In this document: positions 45,801 through 56,559 of the stretch, one piece after another
Layout: every line of letters begins with the position of its first letter
Position numbering within the stretch: the first letter of the stretch is position 1
NCBI GenBank assembly: GCA_036426205.1
Contig: CM071579.1
Span: 18,194,463 to 18,258,462 of the forward strand
Source of the DNA: Ascaphus truei
Lineage: Eukaryota > Chordata > Amphibia > Anura > Ascaphidae
Reading direction: 5' to 3'
DNA: 64,000 nucleotides
Notes under the pieces: model-generated
The model's input: the letters and a program-made list of their open reading frames with translations, nothing else
What the model was told of the DNA's origin: nothing
Database searches by the model: none
Made by a program: the position numbers and the translations under genes

Positions 45801-46077
45801 CTCTGCCAAGCGAGACCCGAGTTGTTGAGGGAGGAGCTGGATGTGAGCTTCCTGTCCCTAGTTGCGAGGAGCTGGTGAACAGGACAGACCACTGTGCAAA
45901 GTGTCTCCCTTAACCAGCACTACCAAGAGCGAGATGGACATTGGGGTATATCCCTATTCATTGCCAGGAGGCCTCCTGGTAGTACAAAGCTGGGCATGTC
46001 GCGAGGTGGGGCAGAGACAGTCAAGCTGACGGCTGGAACCTCGCCCAAAGTCAAGACAGAGCAAGCTGATCCGGAGA

Positions 46078-47508
46078 ATGGGGATCCCTGCTAATGGTAG
46101 CAACGGAGAAGAAAGAAGTTGGGGCCTACAAACGCGGGTGAGAAACCGGAACCTACACGTCGGTCCCCTGCAGGAGTGCCACTCCCCGAGTCGGGAGTTC
46201 GGCTCCTCGAAAGAGGAACAAGCGACCCTAACGACGGTGGTGATGCGCCTACCGGCGGACCAACAGCGTGCTGGAAAAGAACCGGCACTTACCTGTGTCG
46301 CGGCGGAGCGGAGTCTCGTGTCGCCGGTGCAGAAACAACCCGAGAGGCGGAGTCCCACGGCCGTGGTGACTTACAGCGTGGAAGGAGGAGAAGATCCCAT
46401 CCCGAGCCGACGGAGCGGTGAGACACATCCTTACCCTCCACAGGCGCCGGTGGTGGCAATGGCGGTGGAAGGCCTAGCCCAGGCCCGAGCGGAGCGGAGA
46501 GCAGAACCATCACTTCCGGTGGTGGATGTCATTCTGGAGGAAGAGTTTCCGGTTGGGAGCCCAATGCAAGATGGCGGCGGCGAATCCCGCGAGATCCAGG
46601 ACGTCATTTCCGGTGGGCACAGCGGAACCGGATGGAACAAGGACACGAGTGAACCGGAGTGCCAGTCCGATGGTACCGGGCAAGGTAGCGAAAAGTTGCG
46701 GGTCATAGCCCCGCGTATGCCGGCAGTATTTCCCTATGCTCAACCCCCGGCCATAGTTAAAGCCCCTGCCCCTGTCACGTCTCCCTCAGGGTCCCAATCG
46801 AGCCAAGGGTGGTCTGGGGAGTCACAGGGCAGCGTTGATGAACGGACTGGGGAGAACCTGGACTGGGGTGATTGCTTTACATCCGATGAGGGAGCGGGGT
46901 GGGAAATGCATAGGAGAAAAGAGTCATCTTATACGAGTAATACTGATTGCAATGCTAATATAAAATGTAGGCCTAAGCGCTTTGGGTCCAATTCTAGGTC
47001 CACAGGGTCCACAGGAGTGTCTTCTGGGGATTTGGGTAATATTGCTCATATTGTGCCTATTGCCCGGGGAAACCCCTCTGTACCTCCAGTGTCGGCAAGG
47101 GTTGCCAGGGATCGTCAAAAGCTATTACTTTATTTTCACCATCCAAGGGAGGGAGAAATTGAGTTTGAGATGGGTTCCACTGATGAGGAGAGGGAGTATA
47201 GTACTGATGAGGAGGAAGGATTAGGGGAAGAAAATTGGGATTCTGATAGTTCCATAGAAGATTGGGATACTGATAGCTCTCTAGAGGATTGGGATCCTGA
47301 AGTGTTAGATGAGAAGTGGTGTAATCAAGAAAAGATAGTCTACATCTCCAGGAGATGCCTTAAGGAAGTATATGGCCATGATCCTCTCAGTCCACTAGCA
47401 TCCAGGCAGGAATTATGGGCTGATTGTGGGTGTCCAGTATGTCACCCAGAGTGTTACAGCATTGCTGCTCTAAACCCAGTGGACCATGCTGTGCGTAGGC
47501 CACCTTAA
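46078..47508 (+). CDS. unknown 476-codon frame of LTR element
   Basis: The longest non-repetitive open frame in the window, in the gag position between the two LTRs. N-terminal half is polar and Pro/Gly/Glu-rich and probably disordered. About residues 370-410 are an acidic repeat (EENWDSDSSIEDWDTDSSLE). The C-terminus has clustered cysteines and a histidine (WADCGCPVCHPECYS) that might bind metal but does not match the gag zinc knuckle. No protease or RT motifs follow. It may be a gag-position protein of a non-autonomous element, or the start may lie later. I do not recognise it. Confidence 0.55.
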   Translation: MGIPANGSNGEERSWGLQTRVRNRNLHVGPLQECHSPSREFGSSKEEQATLTTVVMRLPADQQRAGKEPALTCVAAERSLVSPVQKQPERRSPTAVVTYSVEGGEDPIPSRRSGETHPYPPQAPVVAMAVEGLAQARAERRAEPSLPVVDVILEEEFPVGSPMQDGGGESREIQDVISGGHSGTGWNKDTSEPECQSDGTGQGSEKLRVIAPRMPAVFPYAQPPAIVKAPAPVTSPSGSQSSQGWSGESQGSVDERTGENLDWGDCFTSDEGAGWEMHRRKESSYTSNTDCNANIKCRPKRFGSNSRSTGSTGVSSGDLGNIAHIVPIARGNPSVPPVSARVARDRQKLLLYFHHPREGEIEFEMGSTDEEREYSTDEEEGLGEENWDSDSSIEDWDTDSSLEDWDPEVLDEKWCNQEKIVYISRRCLKEVYGHDPLSPLASRQELWADCGCPVCHPECYSIAALNPVDHAVRRPP

Positions 47509-47726
47509 GAGGGTATGGTAGTACCAGTAATGGATACTCCAGCAGGGAGTAATCCTGGTTGTTACACATCTACGTTAGGATGTATCTGTTATTATGTTTA
47601 TGATGAAAAGATATGTACTGTAATAATGTATTGTTGTGACTAATTATGTATGTCATTCATTTTACAGTGCTTCCTGAAGAAAGGTACTTCAAATTTAGGT
47701 CCCAGCCGGGGACGGTGGGATTCACC

Positions 47727-47736
47727 AGGGGGAGAA
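47727..47736 (+). other. polypurine tract
   Basis: AGGGGGAGAA immediately before LTR2, as required for plus-strand priming. Confidence 0.75.
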
Positions 47737-47802
47737 TGTAACCATGCTGTAAAATGGCTACAGTCATCTCTCCTGCTGACAGTAAGGCCTGGTAAGTTAT
47801 GG

Positions 47803-48059
47803 TGGAAGTGGTGAAGAGGCGGTCACAGCAAAAAGTCAAGTTCAGGAACGGTTATGGTTAAAACAGCTTTATTGGTACATGCTGTACATCTCAGAAGGGG
47901 GCACTCTGACGCGTTTCGTCCTTCGTCGGGACTTTTTCATATATACTCTTTAGTGGACTGTCGGTTTAATCCCATTTAAATCATATCAGACTCTAGTAGC
48001 ATCAGGTCCACTGGGCTCATTCCCCAAAATACCCTATTTCACATTCTGGTAAGTTATGG
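47803..48059 (-). mobile_element. hammerhead-bearing insertion in LTR2, 14-bp duplication
   Basis: CTGGTAAGTTATGG occurs at 47,789-47,802 and 48,046-48,059. LTR1 has it once, so LTR1 is the empty site. The insert is 243 bp plus duplication, non-coding, with a hammerhead-like motif on the minus strand. Younger than the LTR element. Confidence 0.88.
47903..47942 (-). ncRNA. hammerhead ribozyme-like motif 6, degenerate
   Basis: Stem II GTCC/GGAC, GAAA and the palindrome ACGCGT are kept. The core side reads ATGAAAA where CTGANGA is expected and stem I does not pair. Probably inactive. Confidence 0.4.
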
Positions 48060-48797
48060 GCATGCCAGCAGTAATTATGGAGGTTTGCCCTCACACCCTG
48101 GTGAGGTGCCCTATGTATGGATGGGAGTGGCCACATACTCTGAATCCATAATTAGTGATGTCAGAGTTGTGCCAGCCCCCAGAGGATACACAAGGCACAG
48201 CACTGCTCCAAAAGTTAGGTAGTTCAGAGATCATCAGTGGAGTTCAGTAGAGTTGGTAGTAGATGATGAAACAAAGAGCAAGTCTGAGTACAGACTTGGG
48301 AGGAGACAGCTCATAAGACTGTGACCAGGGACCTGGCACAGGGAATATCTCCCTAAGGGGAGATAGGGAATCCCCCAATTTGGGAAAGGACACCTTTCAA
48401 AGGGAAGTGCGGTGAACATGAGCGGCTGAGTACAACCGCTGTGAGGGGCAGCTGGCCCGCCTTGCAATAAAGATGATCTTGTTAAATCATACCCTCGTGT
48501 GTAAGTGTGGAGTGATTACACAGAGGAGTGCACCACAGAGGAGTTCCGCACCAGGACCATCCACAAGCGACGCTGGGATCCTGATGAGGTGGAGGCGCTG
48601 CACTGGATATAGGTAGGACTCATGCACACTACCTCAGCTGCCTGTCTGGTTTGGCATTCCCCACACAACATCATGCGGGAGACTCAGGAGTCCTGTTGCC
48701 AACAGGTGCACCACCAGACACTACACTGTAATGGGGACTGGTTAGACCACAGGGGCCAATGTGAGATTGGGTGGGTCAGGCCAGAAAATCTGTTACA

Positions 48798-48912
48798 CAT
48801 GCATACATACATACTTACATGCATACATACATACATGCTTACATGCATACATACATACATGCTTACATGCATACATACATACATGCTTACATGCATACAT
48901 ACATACATACAT
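48798..48912. repeat. CATA microsatellite, right part
   Basis: catgcatacatacatactta units continuing the tract before the LTR element. Confidence 0.95.
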
Positions 48913-49245
48913 TTGAAGCTGTTGGCACAGAAAGGATTTTAGCTATAGATTAGTGCAGCGTGTGGGCTGTTTGTTTGCTTCATGCCGAAACTTTACGCAA
49001 TGTATTGTTGCGCAAGAACAGAGCAGCCTCCGAGGGCGGGCAAATCTGCCCTCTTATTCCTGTGATGGAACCAAAATATCCTCTTCACTAATCATCACTC
49101 TTATTTCTGCACTTGAGTATCGCAGCATGAGGGTTTCTCATCCCTGCCTGCTCCGGAGGGTTGTCTTGTTGTTATGTAACTTAGCAAGTGCACGAAATCA
49201 GATGTACATGCCTAGCCCATGGTGAAGTCCTCCTCTAGGGCCCGG
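48913..49245. other. unassigned DNA
   Basis: A short open frame (48,953-49,225) is present but unrecognised; no other feature. Confidence 0.35.
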
Positions 49246-49372
49246 GTGGGCAACTCCAGTCCTCAAGAGCCACCAACTGGTCAGGTTTTCAGGATATCCC
49301 TGCTTCAGCACAGGTGGCTCAATCAGTGGCTCAGTCGAAGACTTGAAGACTGGAGTTGGCTACTCCATCATT
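49246..49372. mobile_element. hairpin MITE (CTCAAGGGCC family)
   Basis: gggcaactccagtcctcaag to gaagactggagttggctact. A near-complete hairpin copy with a shortened right arm. Confidence 0.8.
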
Positions 49373-49468
49373 GGTCAAAGTGGCTTAATGAAAAGTCGAG
49401 ATACTCTCTCTGATTTAAAAAGAAACATTGGTGCAAACAGCTGTAGATAGGTTTTTAAAAATGTCTTA

Positions 49469-50708
49469 TGAAACCCACTTTCCCCCACCCCCTTGGGAGA
49501 TGTGTAGCTACAGCGTATGTGTGGTGCAATACCTGTGGCTCACAAGAGTCCTGAGCCTCCGCTTCTGGGAACCTGGGACGCACCTGGATCGGTGCTCGGT
49601 AGCGCCTCCACCTGTACGGGATTCTATATGTAGAATAACCCCGTTACAGGACACATAATAAAGAGTACACACTGGGTCACGCAGAACAAGTTTACTATTA
49701 GTGATAAATAATGGTTACAGCAACCGACCAGGTCTCGCACGGCCGTAACCCCCCACTGTGTTCCCAACACCATGTCCACACCCCGTAGGGTATACTGTCC
49801 CCAAGGTGCTAAGGTGCTCTTGGACACCGAACCTTCCCAGTGTCCCCAAGACCCAACCCACCCAAATGTGTGAGACAGCGCTGCCCCCACTAAAGTGTTG
49901 AGTTGGTGCACTTGCTGGATAAAGGACACATGGGCGCGCAGATGAGGAAGATAGGATCCACGAGGTCCTCCGCGAAGCCTTCGCATTGGGTGGTGTCTCG
50001 CGTGGATGACACCACCATGGAAAGAGTGTCTTGGTGGCAGGTGTCTGGACACAGAGCACCTGAGGCCAGGATGAAGCCGCGTCCTTGCTGTGTCCCTCAC
50101 TATAATGCTACAGGGGCAGTGTCCCTATCTATGGGTCTGTCCCTGAAGCAACCACAAGCTGAGGGGAGTCGGGGCCTAGCTGGGGCCTAATGGGGGGGTT
50201 TCTGGCCTAGTGCAGGAGCCACAGACTCCGCACACACAACCTACCCCTTCCTTGTCCCAACTCCGACTGACTAGCTTGTCTTCTGCCCACAAAATATATC
50301 TATTCCTTGACATGGGAATCCTTGTGCCCTATTGGCTGCTGTGTGCCACCTGACAGCAGCCCCTGGGGCTGCTGGGGGTTGAAGTCCCTCTGGGAGCCCT
50401 TCCCTACACTGGCCGCCGCTTGCGCAACTTTCGGCACATGCGTACCATCCCGCGCATGCCCGATAGTGAACCAGATGGCTGCCGGACTGGGGAGGTGACA
50501 CTGCGCACTTGTGATCTATTGCGCATGCGTGCGCAACTCCAATATGGCTGAGACCTCCGCAGCTCTCTGCGACCCGATCGAAACTCCGGCTCACACCACC
50601 CCCCCACCCCTGCAGTGCCGCCCGCACCTGTCCCTGCCTCCACTGCTGCAGGAGCGAGCACGCCGGGAGGTAAGGGGACAAAGGGGCACCAGGGGAACCC
50701 ATGTTACA
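49469..50708 (-). mobile_element. LTR of the GGAGGCGCTGC superfamily, probably solo
   Basis: Starts tgaaacccactttccccc (decayed from TGTAACCC), ends catgttaca. Box gtagcgcctccacctg near 49,598. I could not confirm a target duplication. Confidence 0.7.
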
Positions 50709-50744
50709 CACAATGTAAAATAAAAAATATCCCTTGTGAACACA

Positions 50745-51165
50745 TTATGTCTCAGACAGGCCTGCAACCTCACATCCCACCATTATCGCTTAGCATACAG
50801 TGCGTCCGTTGCAGCCAGGGATTCTGGGTAATGACACGCAACCTCACATCCCACCATTATCGCTTAGCATACAGTGTGTCTGCTGCAGCCAGGGATTCTG
50901 GGTAATGACACGCAACCTCACATCTCACCATTATCGCTTAGCATACAGTGCGTCCGCTGCAGCCAGGGATTCTGGGTAATGACACGCAACCTCCCATCTC
51001 ACCATTATCGCTTAGCATACAGTGCGTCCGCTGCAGCCAGGGATTTCTGGGAATGAACGCACCTAAAATCCCACCATTATCGATGATAGCATACAGTGCG
51101 TCCGCTGCAGCCAGGGATTCTGGGTAATGACACGCAACCTCGCTTCCCACCATTATCTCACCAAG
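50745..51165 (-). repeat. 74-bp tandem array derived from the satellite-2-like family
   Basis: Units start at 50,765, 50,839, 50,913 and 50,987, exactly 74 bp apart, with a fifth, partly diverged. Each holds gcagccagggattctgggta, the complement of the SPH-like part. The octamer is lost from each unit (gacacgcaacctc where gacatgcaaatgagc is expected). Confidence 0.9.
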
Positions 51166-51249
51166 ACGGGCACGACCATAGACTGGGTAAAAGCAGCATT
51201 AGCTCTGAGGAACAGTATATTCTTCAGTAAGAGATGCATCAACAAGGGC

Positions 51250-51346
51250 CACCAACAGGTCAGGTTGTAAGGATATCCCTTTCAGCACAAGTGGCTCAAT
51301 CAGTGGCTCAGTCAACGACCATGGGAATTGGAGTTGGCCACCCTTG
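51250..51346. mobile_element. hairpin MITE, partial
   Basis: gccaccaacaggtcaggttg to ggaattggagttggccaccc, CTCAAGGGCC family, shortened. Confidence 0.7.
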
Positions 51347-51448
51347 ATCTAAATGGTCGTAATGGCAATACATAAAATGACGTGAGTGGTCAGAGTTTGG
51401 TACGATCACCGAAGGAGCGTGTTAGTGTTCTAAAACAAAGTGAGTTAG

Positions 51449-52155
51449 CAGACAGATTTCCCGGGGCCCAGGACTAGCGTTACACCCACCCCCACACCCC
51501 AAAACATAATAAAAATACACCTCCACCCCCAAAACATAACAGAAATACACCACCCACCCCCAATACATAATAAAAATACACCCCCAATACGTATAAGAAA
51601 TACACCATCCACCCCCCAATACATATAAAAAAACGCCCCCAATACATATTAAAAATACACCCACCCCCCAAAACATATAAAAAGACACCCCCAATACATG
51701 TAAAAAGACGCCCCAATACATATAAAAATACACCCCCCCCAAACATCTAAAAATACCCCAAAACATATAAAATAAACTCACCCCAATACATATAAAAAAT
51801 ACAGCCAAACCACCAATACATATAAAAAAAAACACCTACCCCCCCTTATATATAAAAAATACCCCCACCCCCAATACATATTTTAAAAAAAAACACACCC
51901 CCAATACATATAAAAATACCCCCACACACCCAATACACATACAAAATACACCCACCCCACAATACATATAAAAAAACAACCCCCCCCCCCCCCCCAATAC
52001 ATATAAAAAAATATTCCCACCTCCCTCATACATATATTAAAAAAGCAGACTTACCTTGTGGATGGTCAGGCCGGGTCCTGTGTCTGTGCTGGGCCCTCAG
52101 CAGCCACGGGGCCCAGGACACCTGTCCCGGCTGTCCCGCCCTGTCGGCGGCCCTG
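51449..52155. mobile_element. hAT element, perfect 8-bp duplication
   Basis: TGAGTTAG at 51,441-51,448 and 52,156-52,163. Ends cagacagatttcccgggg and ctgtcggcggccctg. The interior (51,480-52,045) is a minisatellite of acacccccaatacatataaa type, variable unit near 30 bp. Confidence 0.88.
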
Positions 52156-52163
52156 TGAGTTAG

Positions 52164-52749
52164 TATCAGAAAATGATAGAGGAGTCCTTCCCCTGCTACA
52201 ATAATATTGTGGTCTGTGCCATGACCCACCATGAAACATAATGACATTAGTATATTATTCCAGGCAGGCACCCGCACCTCTACCAGTGCCAGGCTATACA
52301 TCTCAGCAGTGGGGGACGGGCAGTGACGGAGTGATGGAGTCTGAATTACACTGTACAAAACATTTAACTCTGGAGCAAAATTATCGCCTATCAAGAAATG
52401 GTATAATTTGACCAGAGGGAGTTTAAAAGCTGCCTTTCACAGTATTGCAGCGTCTTGCTGGTAGAAATCACAGCTTTTTGCTACCGTTCAGGCACGCTGC
52501 AGAGTTTTTAGGGGATTTTTTTTGCAGAATAATAATAAAAAAAACAAGCAAAGAAGATTGAGCTCTGGTCTTACTGTTTTATTGACAAAGTAAATCAGTG
52601 GCAGTTCCCTTGTCCACGTCCACGTGGACACGATCGTGTTGCATCATTCTCCACGACAGATTATATTAAGAAGCGGTGTTAAAAAAAAAAATGGTTGTAT
52701 TAAATGAAACGTAATGTCCCACTGAATAGGAGGTTTTGTTTGTTTGTAG
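52164..52749. other. unassigned DNA
   Basis: No gene or repeat family recognised. cacgtccacgtggacacg near 52,614 is a short palindrome-like run. Confidence 0.4.
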
Positions 52750-54568
52750 TGTAACGGGTATTCCACCCCACCCAATCTCAATTGTAGTGTGGGTGAGTAG
52801 AACATGTGGTGTTACCGGTGTGGTGCGTATACCTGCAGGCTCACAGGAGGTCTGAGCCTCCGCTAATGAGAGCCTGGGGTGAATCCTCTGGAACGGATCT
52901 TCGTTTACAGCGCCTCCACCTATGTAGGATTCTAGGGAAGTGTAGAATGACCCTACATAGGAACCCAATCAGAAACCACACACACAGTGATTATAATAAC
53001 TAAGGGTTTTACTATGAACATAGAGAATATCATAATCATTTACATAACCTCATAACCTGTGTCCCTCTCACGAGGAGACACTACCCGTGACGTCTCGCAG
53101 GACGTTTCCCAACACTAGGTGATCCCACCCAGTGTCCCGTGAAACCCCCACACCCAAGGTCCCGTACTCCTACGGAGATAGTCAATGGGTGACTGCGCAG
53201 TCACTAAAACCTCTAGGCCTGTTGGTGCACATATAATATTGATACCTTCCGAGCACTCCGGTGCTCGGGCCTGCAACACTCTTCTCAAAGGGTCAGACGT
53301 CCGTCTGATCCTTTCCAGGTATTCTGCCAGTGGACCCCAACGAGGGTCCCACCGCTCCACGGGAACTGCAACCGATCACGGCAACACCAACCGCATGGGA
53401 ACAGCAACCGCCGTTATCAGCTTTCTGCCTAACTACTTCTAGAGTGACAGCAACCCTAACCTAGGGCCTGTCCCTGAGGAACCGCAACCTGGGATGGCTT
53501 GGGGAAAACTCCTAGGGCCTGTGGAACATTAACCTGCCCCCCTTCCCCTAGCTACCCAGTCTCAACTGTAACTGCTAATCCTAACAGCCTAACTCACCTG
53601 CAGCCAACACTCAGCTCACACTGTCAGCCTGCAGGGATCCACACACACTTCACACACACTGCACGCACTGCGCCCAGCACATGCAGCGACACACATACAG
53701 ACACCTGGATCCCGTAGCAATCCACTACTAGCACACTGTGCCTATTTGCCAGTGCCCACAGCCCTCTCCGTTGTGGCACTGCCAAACCTGCACCTTACAC
53801 ACACTAAGGGCGACCTCCCTATCTAGGGCCGTCCCTTATCAGTTACCCACTAACCTGGTGGGGAGTTGGGGCCTACCTGGAGGGTGAGGGTACCTATCAG
53901 GATGCAGGAGCTGCACTCACTCCCCGCATCCTTCCTTCCCCTTCAGCTCCTCTGCTCCAACTGACGTGACTCATGCAAAGCCCGGGAAAATGTATCTCTT
54001 TCCTCCAGGGCAGTCCTGCAGCCCTATTGGCTCCTATCAAGCACCTGGTGCCTGCCTCGCTATGCCTCATGGGAATTGTAGTCCCGAGGCCCCTACAATA
54101 ACATTGAGGCCGCGTGCGTGCCTTCCCTCTGCCTACACAAACCTGTAATGGCCGCCGCAACCTCTCACTAACTTCCCCTACTCTCGCGCGACTCTCCTGC
54201 GCCTTCCCTGCCCTCACGCAACTGTTCCCTGGCTCTAGGGTTCTCCCTGCGCATGCGCGACTCTGCCCTGTCTCTCGCAGCCTCCCTGCGCAGGCGCGAG
54301 CTAACTGGGCCGCCGGGGACTCACTGCGCATGCGCGAGTTGATGCGCAATGGCGGCGCCCTATCCGCCCGGCTCCGGGAGCGCCGGGAGCCCTGAGATGC
54401 GCGTGCGGCCTTGGCAACCGGCCGCACGCGTCCCCGGCAACCCCCGAGCCGGGACCTGACCGCCCTCTCCCCTGCCACTGCCGAACGGAGCCGCCATTGG
54501 ACGCGGCGGCCCCCGCGATCGGCAGTCAGGTGAGGGGGGTGCGGTAGCGCTGGGGAGACCTGGCTACA
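52750..54568 (-). mobile_element. solo LTR, 1.8 kb, GTAG duplication
   Basis: Starts TGTAACGGG, ends TGGCTACA; GTAG at 52,746-52,749 and 54,569-54,572. Box tacagcgcctccaccta near 52,909. The minus-strand frame at 53,897-54,667 lies within and across this LTR and is not supported as a gene. Confidence 0.88.
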
Positions 54569-54609
54569 GTAGTAAAGCGTTCTAGAATTAACAGTGGTCT
54601 CGGATAAAA

Positions 54610-54895
54610 GATTCCTTGCAGGTAGTGTCTCCGTGAGTAAAGACACTGTCTCTGTAATCAATGACACTGAGTTTGAACCAGGTTACAATTCCCTGTGTTA
54701 GTTCCTTGTGACCTTGGGCACATCACTTTATCTCCCTGTGCCTCGACACCAAAAATCCTAGAGTGTAAGCTCATCTGGGCAGGGACTGTGCCCGTAACAA
54801 GCCTATGTGCTGCGTACCGCGTGCTATACTGTAATCGTGACGCGCTTTGTGTCCCATTGGAAGAAAAGCGCTATATGAAATAAAGTTATTATTAG
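54610..54895 (+). repeat. tRNA-derived SINE
   Basis: Head: cgtgagtaaagacactg (A-box region) and aaccaggttacaattccct (B-box region). Body: gaccttgggcacatcacttt and gagtgtaagctcatctgg. Tail: aagcgctatatgaaataaag then ttattatt. Confidence 0.75.
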
Positions 54896-55417
54896 TGATG
54901 CTTTTTATTGGAACAACCTGTGTGTCCATACATATGAGCTTTCTACACTACAAACAGATATATTAAATGTGTGGTCTTAAGAGCTCATATACAGTATAAG
55001 ATTGCCTATGTAGTAAGGCCATGCGAGCCCAATGAATTGTATCATAACCTGCAAAGAAACTGCTGGCCATAACACGATTAATTTGGGTGTAATTAACAAC
55101 AAGAAAACAACCGAATAAACTGCAAATATTTGACCAAGATGATCAGTTTGATGCATTGTTTTTTTGGGGTTTTTTTTTTAAACCAAGACGATTAAAAGTA
55201 TTTATTATCAAATATAATAAGGTATTAAAAAGTTAATCATAAAGCTCCACCAAGTGGAAAGTATTAAAAGTACACCAATAACACTCGTGTTACTGCTGTA
55301 AATGTAGGGTACATTCTGCATTCAGATTCAAGTCCATCTACAGTATTCTACATTTCTTTAAATCGTTTATTCATAAAGAAAGTCAGAAGTTTAAGCATAC
55401 AGTAAGAGCTGTGAATA
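54896..55417. other. unassigned AT-rich DNA
   Basis: Nothing recognised. Confidence 0.4.
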
Positions 55418-55433
55418 TATATATATATAGCTG

Positions 55434-55489
<56 letters not shown>

Positions 55490-55531
55490 GACAGAAACCA
55501 GGGGATGGTAATAAATTCCATATATAGGGCT

Positions 55532-55581
<50 letters not shown>
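55418..55581. repeat. (AT)n tracts
   Basis: Two long AT runs around a 60-bp unique island. Confidence 0.97.
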
Positions 55582-55765
55582 GTTCTTCCTACCTACCAAT
55601 TAGATTGTAAGCTCTGCGGAGCAGGGCCTCTTCATGTCTGAAGCACGTATTCCCATGAACTGTTATTTATATTATTTGTTATTTATACGATTGTCACGTG
55701 TATTACTACTGTGAAGCGCTATGTACACTAATGGCGCTATATAAATAGAGACATACATACATGCA
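55582..55765 (+). repeat. SINE-like repeat
   Basis: Same family as 5,065-5,262: ttagattgtaagctctgcgg, ctgtgaagcgctatgtacac, tail atataaatagagacatacat. Confidence 0.8.
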
Positions 55766-55894
55766 GTATATATTACAGAATAAAGATCATACGTGTGAGG
55801 TGAACAGCTACAAGTGCAACCCCACGTATGTCCATATTCACCAAAGGGTGGTAAGCTTTAGCACATCTTAAAGGAGCCGCTCAAGTGACATGTT

Positions 55895-56235
55895 TGAAGC
55901 AGGGGGTCTCCGGAGCTGAACCGTGTTGATTTCAGCTCTGGGGGACCCCTACTTCCTGAGATACTTACCTCCGTAGGGGGTACCGGCATTTCTCTGCTTT
56001 ATAAACGCCCCAGTTACGCTGGCCAATAGGAAGATACAAGGGATGATGTCACGGTTTCCTATTGGCCCGCAGGGTGCGGGAGCTTTGAAAAGCGGCCATT
56101 ATGTGAACCCCTGTTAGCCGAGGGGAGCGGCTACCGGCACCCCCTATGGAGGTAAGACTCTCCGGAATCAGGGGGTCCTTGGAGCTGAAATGAATGTGGT
56201 TCAGCTCCTGAGACCCCCTGCTTCAATGCTATGGA
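55895..56235. mobile_element. foldback MITE, about 95-bp arms
   Basis: tttgaagcagggggtctccg and, inverted, gagaccccctgcttcaatgc; inner pair acttacctccgtagggggta / taccggcaccccctatggag. A single arm recurs near 63,360-63,430. Immediately followed by a Harbinger-like element. Confidence 0.75.
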
Positions 56236-56247
56236 TTGCCTCTGTAA

Positions 56248-56559
56248 GGCCGTGACCATACTCCGAGCGATACAATCAAAATGCAGGGGATCTATGGGGC
56301 TGGCCATAGTCCGCGAGCGTGTGCGCAAGGAAGCCGGTTAAAAAAAATAATATTTGGTCGCGCTCCAGGCGGATGGCGCGTGCTGTTTAGGGAATGAGGG
56401 CGAACCACGTCTTAACGTCACAATTAACGTCACGGCGCCGCCTCCACCACGCCTCCCCACCGCGAGCATCATAAAATCCAACAGGCCGCAGATCGCTCCA
56501 GCTACAGGCATGCGCCGCGCCATGCGCTCCTGCGCGTGACGCCTACTCTATCCGAGGCC
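56248..56559. mobile_element. GC-rich Harbinger-like MITE, TAA duplication
   Basis: TAA then GGCCGTGACC at the left; GAGGCC then TAA at the right. Inverted GGCC ends, CpG-rich interior with atgagggcgaaccacgtctt. Confidence 0.65.

Larger units (their letters stand above)
43560..48797 (+). mobile_element. complete LTR retroelement without pol, CATG duplication
   Basis: Two direct LTRs (810 bp, and about 804 bp after removing an insert), ends TGTAAC and GTTACA, flanked by CATG at 43,556-43,559 and 48,798-48,801. A primer-site-like sequence follows LTR1 and a polypurine tract precedes LTR2. The 3.37-kb interior has no reverse transcriptase, protease or integrase, so it depends on another element (a LARD-like non-autonomous element). 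I count about a dozen differences between LTRs, so it is fairly young. Confidence 0.9.
47737..48797 (+). repeat. 3' LTR with nested hammerhead element
   Basis: Same as LTR1 except for a 257-bp insertion (47,803-48,059) and about a dozen small differences, such as tacacaagg for tacataagg. Confidence 0.9.

Noticed and set aside
43560..48797. Calling the LTR element an endogenous retrovirus
   Set aside because: No env, pol or protease sequence; LTR retroelement is as far as the evidence goes.
53897..54667. 256-codon minus-strand Arg-rich frame
   Set aside because: Lies across the end of a solo LTR; GC-rich, no domain, composition typical of chance frames in CpG-rich LTRs.
54610..54700. A genuine tRNA gene
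   Set aside because: Only A/B-box-like parts, no cloverleaf; it continues into a SINE body and tail.
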